Assembly (NCBI RefSeq): GCF_020740795.1
Contig: NC_067305.1
Coordinates: 2,046,001-2,110,000, forward strand
Length of the DNA stretch: 64,000 bases
Reading direction: 5' to 3'
Source: Apus apus
Taxonomy: Eukaryota; Chordata; Aves; Apodiformes; Apodidae
Under the pieces are notes generated by a model. That model saw nothing but the letters and a program-made list of their open reading frames with translations. It searched no databases and was not told the DNA's origin. The position numbers and the translations under genes are program-made. Position 1 is the first letter of the stretch. The number at the start of each line of letters is the position of its first letter. Positions 22,301 through 34,300 of this stretch are shown here, one piece after another.

Positions 22301-25300
22301 TTTCCACCCAAGTCAAGCTCCCTTATGCAGTTCCAAAGGAAGCAGATGCACAGAGTTAGAAGCTGCACTTACTTTGACTATAAAGGACAGTGTTCCTTTT
22401 AACTTCTGAGCCATAACAATACTCTGAAGTGTAAACACAAACTGGGCTTCATTAGAGATTCCTAGCATGAAGAGAGGAGAGGGAGAAGTCAGGTCAGAAA
22501 ATGGTTTCCATATCTATGTAAGGGTTAGAATAAACTGATCAGCAGCAGCTAAGTTTTAGGTGCTGACTATTCTGGAACCAAGTTTGAAGTGTTCCATGGA
22601 GCTAGAAGAGTTATACACACAATTCCTGTTGTGAATTAACACCTCTGAAAAAGCAGCAGTGAGAACTGGCATCTGGTAGAGGTTTCTGAGTGCCTGTCAC
22701 AGTGGCAATATATTTAAACTGTTTGCATAACAGAAAAATAGACATTTCCAATTAGTTTTTAGAACTCATTTGCATTCTAATGTTTATATGTTTTTCTTTT
22801 AATACAAGTCTGTGTCAGGAACTGAATTCTATAGAATTAAAAAAATATCCCACTGCTTTTTGTGGGGGATCAAAATGCACCCAGAAGCCACCAAATCCCA
22901 GAAGATTTCTGAGCTGTTTCAGTTTTCCAACTAACTCTTTGGCAAAGGAAGTGGAAACTGAAGCAGCTCAGTGATTTGACTGTACTCTGGTACCAGGTAC
23001 AAAGCCAATGTCCTTCATCTGCATGTCTAATACTTCTTAAGGGCTCAGCTCCCCCTCCAAAGAAGAACACACCACAGAATGTCACTGCATATGGCCTCAG
23101 TCATCAGAACAGGGGGACAAACTTAGAATCCCAGACTGGTTTGGGTTGGAAGGGACCTTCAAGATCATCCAGTCCCACCCTCTGCATGGGCAGGGACACC
23201 TCCCACCAGCCCAGGCTGCTCCAAGCCCCATCCAACCTGCCCTTCAACACTGCCAGGGATGGGGCAGCCACAGCTTCCCTGGGCAACCTGGGCCAGGCTC
23301 TCACCACCCTCACACTCAGGAATTTCCTCCTCATGTCTCACCTCAATCTCCTTCTTCCAGTTTTAATCCATCCCCCCTTGTCCTCTCCCTTCCTGCCCTT
23401 GTCCCAAGCCCCTCCCCAGCTTTCCTGGAGCCCCTTCAGGCACTGGAAGGTGCTCTAAGGTCTCCCTGGAGCCTTCTCCAGGCTGAACAACCCCAACTCT
23501 CAGCCTGTCATGCATGAGCCTGGATCAAGAATAAATCCAGAGCAGATTCTAATAGCTCAAGAACCTATAGCTTTGTTTCATTTTAAATCTCATAGCAAAC
23601 TCCTCATGAATTTGAGATTCCTGTAGTTCAAGCAGCACGTTCAAGGGTGTGCCAGCCTGCAGCCACCTGGACAAGGAACTTGGCCATTCAGACTCCCAGC
23701 CCTACATTACAGGCTTTGCTCTCTCTACACAGAACCACCCGTGTTTACAAGCCCCCCCTGCAAGGAGACTTATCCCCTCCAGTGAACTGTGTGAAAGCCC
23801 CATGAACACCCAGAGGGACACAGTCTTTCTGGATAACAGCAAGTAGCAAGAAGCTCCAACAATTCTTTCCACAGGAGGGCAGTGCAGGACTAAACACGCT
23901 CCAAGAACCCTGTGCAAAGCTGCTCATACCAGGGGGTAGCTGGAAGGGCACAGGGATCCCATCGTGTACTGATGATCCTTCAGGTCGGAGCATTTTAGTG
24001 TTGAGAGAGTCCAGGACATTTAGTTCCATACTCTTCAGAAAGCTAGTGCTTTTGTTCTCAAAGATAACAGAGACAGTAACTTGACTATCATTCTGGAGGT
24101 TTCCTTGAATATCATAGGTCTGTAAATGAAGGGAAAAAATATAAATCATAGGAAAGATTCAGAAACTTCAAATAGGAAAGGACCAGAACTGAACACAGCA
24201 CAGAAAAGAGCAAATTTCAAACAGAAGGTAATTTGGTGCAGCTAGAGAATAATGAAAAGCTCCCTAGGGACCAGCTCCACAGCACTAAGTAGTGGGCAAA
24301 TATCAACTTAAAAGCTTGTTAAGTGGGACACTCATAGAAAGGGAAATGGAGCTTTGTTATGTTTTTGCCTCCTGTGATTGAAACAGTTCTTCAGTTTAAT
24401 GTTGTCTACATGAAGTCTGTACCAACCCCAGGGTATCCCTTCTTAAGAGAACAGAAAAAGAGAAGGTATCTGGGACTGCAAAGAACCTCACCGTTTTAAT
24501 GTAGGGGTTTTCAGCGAGAAGGCGGTAACTGGACATCGGCTGGAAAACAAGAGAGAAACCAGTCACAATGTAACTAACTCCTCTGAAAAGAGCTGGCATT
24601 CTGCTCCTTCCCAAAACAGTTTAGCTCCTGCCTTTTCCCTGAGGCAAGAGCTGCCAGGGCACAGCTACTCACTGGTAGTGGTTCATCATCTAGTGTTCCG
24701 TTCTGCACTGACTCTGTCGTCTCCTCCTCGCTGGGGTGACTCTTCTTTTTGGATTTCTTTTTATCCTTTGATTTCTCTTCTTTCTCTTTCTTGTGCTTTT
24801 TCTTCTTATGCTTGGAGGATTTCTGCCAAGAAGAACAAGGAACTACAACAAACCCTTAAAGAAACCCTACATTTCCAGCCATTACCATCATAAACCCTCT
24901 ATCTTCCACCTATGGACTCCCAGTCTGTGCGTCCTTCCAAATTACTCCAAATAGTTTCCTTCTCCTGCAGAAACCTGGAACAGGGTCCCCATTCCTTAAA
25001 GCCCAACAGTCATTCTGTGTTGAGTTCCAGAAAACCCTGCTCAGTTGACAATCATAGAATGGTTTGGGTTGGAAGGGACCTTAAAGATCATCCAGTCCCA
25101 CCCCCTGCATGGGCAGGGACACCTCCCAGCAGCCCAGGCTGCTCCAAGCCCCATCCAACCTGCCCTTCAACACTGCCAGGGATGGGGCAGCCACAGCTTC
25201 CCTGGGCAACCTGGGCCAGGCTCTCACCACCCTCACACTCCAGAATTCCCTCCTCATGTCTCACCTCAATCTCCCTCTTCCAGTTTTCATCCATCCCCCC

Positions 25301-28300
25301 TTGTCCTCTCCCTCCCTGCCCTTGTCCCAAGCCCCTCCCCAGCTTTCCTGGAGCCCCTTCAGGCACTGGAAGCTGCTCTAAGGTCTCCCTGGAGCCTTCT
25401 CTTCTCCAGGCTGAACACCCCAACTCTCCCAGCCTGTCTCCAGAGCAGAGCTGCTCCAGCCCTTGGATCACCTCTGTGGCCTCCTCTGGTCTCCTTCCAG
25501 GAGCTCCATGTCCTTCCTGTGCTGGGGGCTCCAGAACTGGACACGGGGCTCCAGGGGGTGTCCCACAAGAGCCAAGGGGCAGAATCCTTTCCCTTGCCCT
25601 GCTGGCCACGTTTCAATGCCTTAACCCAAAGCAGCCTGGGCTCAGCAAAAAGCCAAATCTCTTCAACTTGGAAGCTCAGCTTTAAAACTCCCACCTGACC
25701 CTTGGCTCAAAGGACAACCAAACCTGTCACAAGGACGTGTTCAGAGCTTCTCCAGGGCCCAACATCCCACTGCTGTCTCTTTGCAGGAGATCACTATACT
25801 GAGTAAGATGCTGTTGGTAATTCCCATGTGCTTCTTTTTAAGAAATACCAGACTGTAGGAAAATATGGCTAAGGGTGTCAGCAATTTAAGTCACTTACCT
25901 TTCCTTCATCCTCCTCCTCCTCCTCTTGCTCTTCCCTTTCTTCCTTTTTTACCCCTTGAGGTTCAGCCACAACAGCAGCACCCACTTCAGGCTCACTCTG
26001 AGCAGATTAGCAGGATTATAACAAGAACAGAAGACTCAGTTGAAATAACTGATTCCCACACCAAAAGCCATCTTAGCAGTGACACACTCTTCCACACCAA
26101 CTGTTGCTTCAAAAATTACATTAGACTAACAAGGTATCAAGCCTTTGGTTTCATGCTTCTGAAACACAGCAAATATGATCACCTGAGGTCAAGACATGAA
26201 AGATTTCCTCCAAGGAATCCATCCTCTTATATTCCCTGTCTCTTCCTCCACAGACTCCCACCAAAAGTCATGAGACTTTCTTTCAGCCTGTCTCTTTCAT
26301 ATCTGTCTGTACTGCTAGTGTCTGTGTCACACTAGGAGGTAAAATCATACAATCATATAATATTAAAACCCACCAATAACATTACAATCCACCAAGCCTG
26401 TGTCTGTTTCTATCCATTGATCTGCACAGCAGAGTGAGCTTGGAAACTCCCATTACAGTGTCTGTAAACTGGGGAGATAAAATGTCACTGCTTCCTAGCA
26501 GCAAGATGAGAGGTGAAGCCTGTTTTCCCTGCAGTGTGACAAAGCACTGTCACAGCTGAGATCCAATCACAAGAAAAAGTCTCCTGGGATGTGGTGAGAT
26601 GTCTACCTGTGGCTGGGCTGTGGAAGCAGGTGGTGGAGCAGTGGAGAGCCAGAAATCCAAGTCCTCCCCCTGAAGTGCAAGAGAAAACAAAACCATTATG
26701 GTTTGTTTTGGTACCAAACAACCAATAAATACTCCAACACATGCCCCCTCCCTGGAAGGGTTCAAGGGCAGGCTGGATGGGGCTTGAAACAACCTGGGCT
26801 GGTGGGAGGTGTCCCTGCCCATGCAGGGGGTGGGATCTAGATGATCTTTAAGGTCCCTTCCAAACAAAACTGTTGCACGATTCTATGAAATCATCCATTA
26901 ATTCAAAACCTTAAGTTCTCCTTGAAATAACATTGCTCCAGACTGCTCATACAGAGATGCTGGAACACTTTCAGGAGCAAATAGTTCAGGAAGTTTAGCC
27001 TGAGCCTTTAGCACACTTCCAAACCTGGAGACAAGTGACAGTAACTGCCGATCACCCTGTGTATCACAACATCTACAGGCATTCGAAGCACATCAGCTGC
27101 ATCTTAAGAGAAAACCTGCATCTCCACAGAGTGGTGAACAAGAGGGATAACCAGTCTTCAGAGTAACTAACAACTAATGTCAGGTTTTATCAATGAAAGA
27201 TTCTTTAGTATATGGGGACAGGATGTAGAATCCCAGCAACATAGAATGGGTTGGGTTTGAAAGGACATTCAAAACTATCCAAGTCCCACCCCCTGCATGG
27301 GCAGGGACAACCTCCCAGGTTGCTCCAAGCCCCATCCAACCTGCCCTTCAACACTGCCAGGGATGGGGCAGCCACAGCTTCCCTGGGCAACCTGGGCCAG
27401 GCTCTCACCACCCTCACACTAAGGAACAAAACCAAGCTCCAGGTATTTTGCTAAACACTTCCTAATTGTAAGAACAGAAAAAGTATCAGTAAACTCAGCT
27501 TCCAAATTAGATGTGAAGATCTGCTGTGCAGGCTGCAGTGAGCTGAACTCTGCTGACTTCTGAGGCCAAGTAAAAGTTATTTTTATTACCAGAAATCTTG
27601 AAATACCTGCTCTTATGGTTGTAAATCTTAAAGGAAATAAAGGCTGAAAACATTCAGCTGTTTGAATTGTGAAATGTGACTGTTCCTAAGCAACAACAAA
27701 ACACAGCAATCAATATGGCCCACAACAGCAGTTCCTCAAATAATGCAAGTCTTGGAGAATTACCTTTTTTTCTTCTTCTTCCTCTACTACCTTTTTCTCT
27801 TTCTTCTTTCCTTTGTCTCTCTCTTTTTCTTTGTGTTTCTTTTCCTTCTTTTTGGGTTTCTTGCTCTTCTGCTCTACTAGGGGAGCTTCTGTGTCTGGTG
27901 ACTTCAGGGTCTCAACGTTTCTGTGTCTCTGCACTGGCAGCTTCTCACTGTCTGCTAAGGGTCTTAAAAATAAAGAGACCATTACCCTTCTGCAAAGAGT
28001 CTCCCTGAGCTCAGATTATCTTCTGGATGTCCAAGACAAAGTATGCTTTAACAGCTGGGCCCCCAAAATCTTAAATCAGCACATACTTTTGTACCTGAAG
28101 TTTATTTCTGTAACTGCAGACACTGCCCTCATGTATTACAAGTTAATAAAAACATTTTTTGAAGGTGACTGACACCCAAGCTCTTGCTGACACCTGATCA
28201 CTCTTAAAAAGTGGTAACTAGACTTGTAGGCTGAGTATCACCTACAGAAGGAGGGATACACATGGAGTTATGCCTCATTTCTGATGATCACTCCAACTGG

Positions 28301-31300
28301 AAGTGATTTCAAGCAAGAAATAGTTTCAATTTGGAAGTTTACACTATGAATCTGTACTCTGCCATTCCATCTTAAAAGTTGTGTTTAATTTCAGATACCT
28401 GTCTCCAAAAAGCTTGAGGAGTAGTTCAGATGTACACTGCAGCCCAAATCCAGTACTTGGGGTAAAAAAATTTAAAATAAACACCACATAAATGTCTCCA
28501 TTCTTGTGAAAAACTGTCCAGAAACCAGTGGGAAGTTCACAACTTGCCTCTTTTTCTATTTCTACAGCTTTTACTTAATATTAATTTTCAGCTTGAGCAG
28601 CAAAAACACTTGTTCAGGAAGATTTCTAATGGTCTCACCTGTCTTGATTTTTTTGTTTGTATTTCATTAAGAACTGGACCTGATTTTTCACTCTGAAGCA
28701 GACACTGCAGGAGTGAGTTGGCCCCCCTCTGCACAGTAAACAGACCTCACCTTTAAGCTATTTCACATGCACCTGTGCAGGAACAGGGATTGGTGTTGAA
28801 AGTCAGTGCTGAAATACACTCACACTAATTGGAGGGTCAATTATTGCAATAGTTTCACCACCCTTCAAGTACTTCTGCTACAACCAACCAACCTGGCAAA
28901 GAAGGTCAAGCACTGAGCAAGGTGTTCTTACCTGGAATGCTTCCCTGAAACCAGACTGCGTGTGAGCGTGAACAGACATAGCAGTGCAAGCACAGAAAGA
29001 AAGAGAGAGGACAGAGACATGAGAAACCACGACAGGACAGCACACCAGCTGGTATGAGATGGAAAGAGAATGGGTGGAAACAATACAAGAGCCCACAGAT
29101 GCCTCCTGGAGCACAGGATTCAGAGCCTGCTCTGCTCAGGGTTTCTACTCTGTTGAGGCTTGTCATGCAGTTACAAATTTCTCCCTGCAGATCTTATTTC
29201 CTTTACACATTTGTCCCCTGCAGACTCAGAGGAAAGTGACCAGTTCATGAAAAAAGGAAGTTTTTCAGAAACTGCTCTTTCACTTTTCAAAAGCACTGGA
29301 TCACTTTTTTCCTAAGATACTAAGGGGCCAAACCCCTTCAGGTTTGAGACCTGCAGAGAATGGCACAGACTGTAAAGTTAATGACTCAGAGAGAGACAAC
29401 ACATGTGTACATAGAATCATGGGATGGTTTGGGTTGGAAGGGACCTTAAAGATCATCTAGATCCAACCCCCTGCATGGGCAGGGACACCTCCCACCAGCC
29501 CAGGTTGCTCCAAGCCCCATCCAACCTGCCCTTCAACACTGCCAGGGATGGGGCAGCCACAGCTTCCCTGGGCAACCTGGGCCAGGCTCTCACCACCCTC
29601 ACACTCCAGAATTTCCTCCTCATGTCTCACCTCAATCTCCCCTCTTCCAGCTTTAAGATGCATTTAATACATGTGCCTGCAGTGCCTTCAAAACTTTACA
29701 GGAGGCATCCAAGGACCATAAATCAGCAGTTATAGTCAGCATGATGATTTTGTAAAACAGGAACTAAAAAAAAACAGTCTCCATGTGCAATATTGAACAG
29801 CCAACAGCTAATTCTCAGGGACTGGGGGTCTGGCACTGCAGCCTGGGGTGCCAGCACTGGCAACAGCTCCAGGAGCTGAATGGGGACCAGACTATGGGTG
29901 AAGTTATGATATGTGGTTCAGTCAATCATGTTAGAACAACATTTTAACAGTGGTAACACACTGAAATGTCCACAGGGCAATGGGGATGCTACAGACTGGC
30001 TATTACTGGTCAAATTACCACAACACAGAGCATACAGGCTTGCCATGTGTACAGGGGTTCTGAGATGAACACAGAAGGATGCAGGTCACACAGGGTCAAT
30101 GCAGGTTAGATCAGGGAGATACTGGTATATCCAAAAGCTCAGACTAACTCACATCTGATCCCAGGTACACTGCCTGTCCCTTCAGACTCCATTCAGCCAC
30201 AGAGAATTATTCCCCTGCCCCTCCCAACCCTTTGCTATTTATCACCTGTGCTGCAGTGAGAACCCAAGCCTGGATGATCACCTCAGGTTACATCCAAGAC
30301 ATGGAGGACATCTCTTCCCCTGGTGGACTGAGATGGTGCCCTTGCCTGTGGAGCCCCAGACCTGCCCTCCTGGATTCTGATTAGCAATTAAGTCAATTCA
30401 CATGGAAAACTGTCACTTACTTATCCAGATCTATATCAAGTGCCTTATATGGATCATTGGGATCTTTGTCCTCTTCATCACTGGGCAAAGCATTCTGCAG
30501 AAGAGACAGAGAGACCATCCACAGAAGAACTGAACCACAGGCAACTCAAACTGAAGCTCTGCATCCCACACACCAGTTTTTTTTAGGCCTGTTAACCCTG
30601 GAGCAGGCCAGCCTGCAGGCAGGCACAAAGTTACAGGAACAATACACTTTAATGCAGCATCAAGTTACAAGATTAATTTAGAACAGAAAATCATTCTTCA
30701 TAAACTGCAGGATTTGAATTGCTGCTGTTTGGTTTTGATTAAAGGAAATTTGAGGAACAAATACAGATGACATCATTAGCACGTGCACTTAATTGCTGCA
30801 AACCTGCTGACTAGACAGCAAGTTAATGTCAGTGAAGCAGCAGAGCATAATAAATGAAGTGACTATTTGGACAGAGTTACTTTATAGCAGTGATGCATAT
30901 TGTTTGTTTTGCTGGGTCTTTTTAACAGTTTTGGTGGCAATTTCTGCCTTTTGTGCACAAAAAGACAATCCTTTCTCTCCCCACCAAGAACAACCTAAGA
31001 CCATCTCTGGCAGTCATTTCTTCAACAGCTCTCCAAGGAATCAGAGCTCTTGAACTGCAACAGTACAGACTGGCTGGAGACACTTGGGGGAAAAAAATCT
31101 CTCCAGAAGAGCAGAGTGACAAGCCCAGTGATAAAAAACCTCAGCCCACCAACCAAAGCCACTGACCTCTGGCATCTCCTCTGTGATGATATCCACGTGG
31201 TGAGCTGGAGCAATGTCCTCCTCACTCTCCGTGTGCAGAGAGTTGTGGCGATGATGTTTCCCTCTCTTCTCCTTTTTCTGCTTTTTCTTTTTCTTGTCTT

Positions 31301-34300
31301 TCTCCAGTTTCTGTTTATGTCTTCGCTCTTCTTCCAGTTTCACATACTGGTCAGACATAGGCATTCCTGTGGAGGAAGCCAAACTGCTTTCAGGCTGAAG
31401 TCCACATGGACACTGATCACTGAAACATCTTAGGAGTGAACCTTGCTTCTAACTTCTCTGAATTAGAAGGCTCCACACTTCTGGGTGCTTCCCCATCATC
31501 TCCCACACAGCCCCTCCAGCAGCAGCTTTCCTACCACACTCCTCCTCTCCAAAAACAGAATCACAGAATCACTCTGGTTGGAAAAGATCACCGAGTCCAA
31601 CCACAACCTAACTCCACAGGAGAGGGCTGGAGCAACTCTCCTGTGAAGACAGGCTGGGAGAGTTGGGGTGTTCAGCCTGGAGAAGAGAAGGCTCCAGGGA
31701 GACCTTAGAGCAGCTTCCAGGGCCTGAAGGGGCTCCAGGAAAGCTGGGGAGGGGCTTGGGACAAGGACAGGGAAGAAGAGGACAAGGGGGGATGGATTAA
31801 AACTGGAAGAGGGAGGTTGAGGTGAGACATGAGGAGGAAATTCTGGGGTGTGAGGGTGGTGAGAGCCTGGCCCAGGTTGCCCAGGGAAGCTGTGGCTGCC
31901 CCATCCCTGGCAGTGTTGAAGGGCAGGTTGGATGGGGCTTGGAGCAGCCTGGGCTGGTGGGAGGTGTCCCTGCCCATGCAGGGGGCGGGACTGGATGATC
32001 TTTAAGGTCCCTTCAAACCCAAACCATCCCATGATTCCACCAACTATCAACCAAAGTCCAATGCCTTAATCTTGCTCCCCAGTTCTTTTCCACATTACAA
32101 AGAGCATCTAAACATCAGTATTTTACGTAGAATTGGTGCCATTGCTGCACTAATGCTGACAACTTTCCACATTCTGAGAAAAACCTTTAAGTAAGCTTTA
32201 AATATTTGCACTTGAAACTCATCATTTACAAGGTACTGGACTTTAGCAACAGCTTCTCAGTGCTAGATCAAACCACCCTTGATATTTTAAATAAGATGTT
32301 AAAATGGTATTTCTACCATTAGACTGCACTGAATATCTCCTGATCACCTTCATCAGCCCTATAAGACATTCCAAAGGTGACTGTTCCCTACACAGACCAG
32401 AGATCACGTGTTACAGACTTGGCTGAACAATGTACCTGATGACAGAATTAATTCTAACACCCTCCTGAGAGGAACCACACTTAGACTGCAAGGTACTATT
32501 TTCAAAAACATATAAGTTAAGAAGATACATTTAATAGACTAATTCTAAAGAATAGTCCTTGACCTTAAAAACCTAAGGAGGAATTCCTATGAAGCAATTA
32601 TTACTTTTCCTTAAATGAATTTCTGTAATGAATTAAGATTAGCTGGGCTTACCTGGAACTTTTAAGGGGACAGAAAGGTCTATCTGGACCACAGGAATGT
32701 GTTCCACACCTGGAGTGTCCTGGTACCGCTAGGAAAAGGAAAGTTGAGTTATATTCTGAGCACTGCCAGATACAATTCCATACAAATGGACACACTGCAA
32801 AAACATCAAGCAGCTTAACCCTCTAAGTGAAACTTTCAAAGGGCAGAAATGGAATAGCTCAGTACCAAACCCTCTGTGGTTGCAAGGTACATTTCAAAGC
32901 CAGCTTGTAACGACTATTCAAGATCCTACTTCTAGCTACAGTTTTCTAACCCTGCTACTGCCCTGGAAAGGTGTGTTGCAACTCCCTGCAGAATCTTTGG
33001 TCTGTGTTTTATTGCTAGTAACTTGCCACTCTGAAAGATAAATGTTGAGATTTAGGTTGAGGAGAATGGAGCAGTCCTTAGGATGTACAGGGAAAAGAGC
33101 AAATTCTTTCCCTGAAAAAGGTGTTTAGGAGAGACCACAACAACGGTTTTGATCCCCAAACACACTGCATGTCCCAGAGGAGCATGTTCAAGGTTGACTC
33201 TCTCTTCACTGCTCTTCATGAAGTGCCTGACAATCTGAACCCTTCCATCACCCAGAGCTGGGACAAACAACCTGCAGAGGAACCTGGGGCACAGGGAAGT
33301 GTTTTTCTGCCGCTTTTAGTGGGTCCTTGCTGAAATATAAACACTCCACTTTCCACGACAAGTTAATCCAGATTGTTTAAACTACTTCATGGGAACTGTG
33401 ACCATCACCACTTCCTTATTTTTAAACTGGAGGTCCAGAGATCCACAAAAAGCTGGCTGCTCTTGTGATATTCAGTCTTTTATGAATTTCTTAACATAAA
33501 TAAGACTTATCCAAATAGTTGGAGGAAGCTGCTCCAATCGACACACTACTGAGCGAGCAGAACTGCAGTGGAAATCATCAGCATGTCCCAGAGGGAAGTG
33601 CAGCTCTGACAATCAGTGACACTTCAAATGACCAGATGAGAGGCCAGCAAGATATTTTAATCCAGACTCACTCACCTTTTGTGGGGAAGGAGAGCTTTTA
33701 ATATAAAATGGGTTATTTGCCTGTTCTTGTTTCCTGGCTTCCCGACGCTGAAAACAAAAGAGTGTTTGTAGTTAGAAGGTTTGTTTACAAGCAAAGAGAG
33801 AGAAAAAGGATCCAAGTGCAAAATGAAAACTCCTTGAATTTTTGGAACAAGGCAAAAAGGCTACAGCATAGTAACCTGAGCATGATAACCCAGTTTTGAG
33901 TCATAAAACATACAAGTACTTCTATTGCTATAACTAGTACTCCTTAGAACGTCCTTTCTTTGATTTTCCATTCTAGACTAGAAGGAGTAACTTCTGAATA
34001 CCAGGTTTTGATGGTAATTCAAAAATTTCTACATTCATTTTTTTAAAAGAGAAGGAGGATTTTTGTCAATAAAAAGTTGGCAAAAAGATCAGAAGCAGGA
34101 AAGGGGGTATCACCACTGAGAACTGTCATGTTACAATAATCCAGAGAAGCTGCTCAAGTCCATGAGCAAAGATGCTGCTTCTTTTTCTGCTGATACAGAG
34201 CACACAGGGTAACAAAAGAACCCCAGTGAGGAGGTGTGTAAAAAACCAAACAGTTGCAGAGCTCAGCATTCATCCTCAAGACCCTGCACTTCCAAGTGAA

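Larger units (their letters stand above)
19302..24491 (-). other. AP3D1: AP3D1 introns between exons 26 and 32
   Basis: Introns surrounding the exons listed in this interval. Two CR1 copies (20430-20620 and 23122-23509) are the only repeats recognised. Nothing else stands out in the remaining intronic sequence. Confidence 0.7.
27963..30420 (-). other. AP3D1: AP3D1 intron 21
   Basis: Holds one CR1 copy (29409-29655) and a candidate microexon at 28932-28955. The rest shows no recognised feature. Confidence 0.7.

Noticed and set aside
25088..25609. Frames of 100-257 codons recurring at 16.8, 23.1, 25.0, 31.5 and 53.8 kb that look like a repeated gene family
   Set aside because: They are the same CR1 3' module read in sense or antisense; only the [15 protein letters not shown] frame is the true ORF2 C-terminus.
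27764..27962. Plus-strand frame rich in Phe and Ser around 27.7-28.1 kb as a membrane protein
   Set aside because: It is the antisense shadow of the lysine-rich AP3D1 exon 22.
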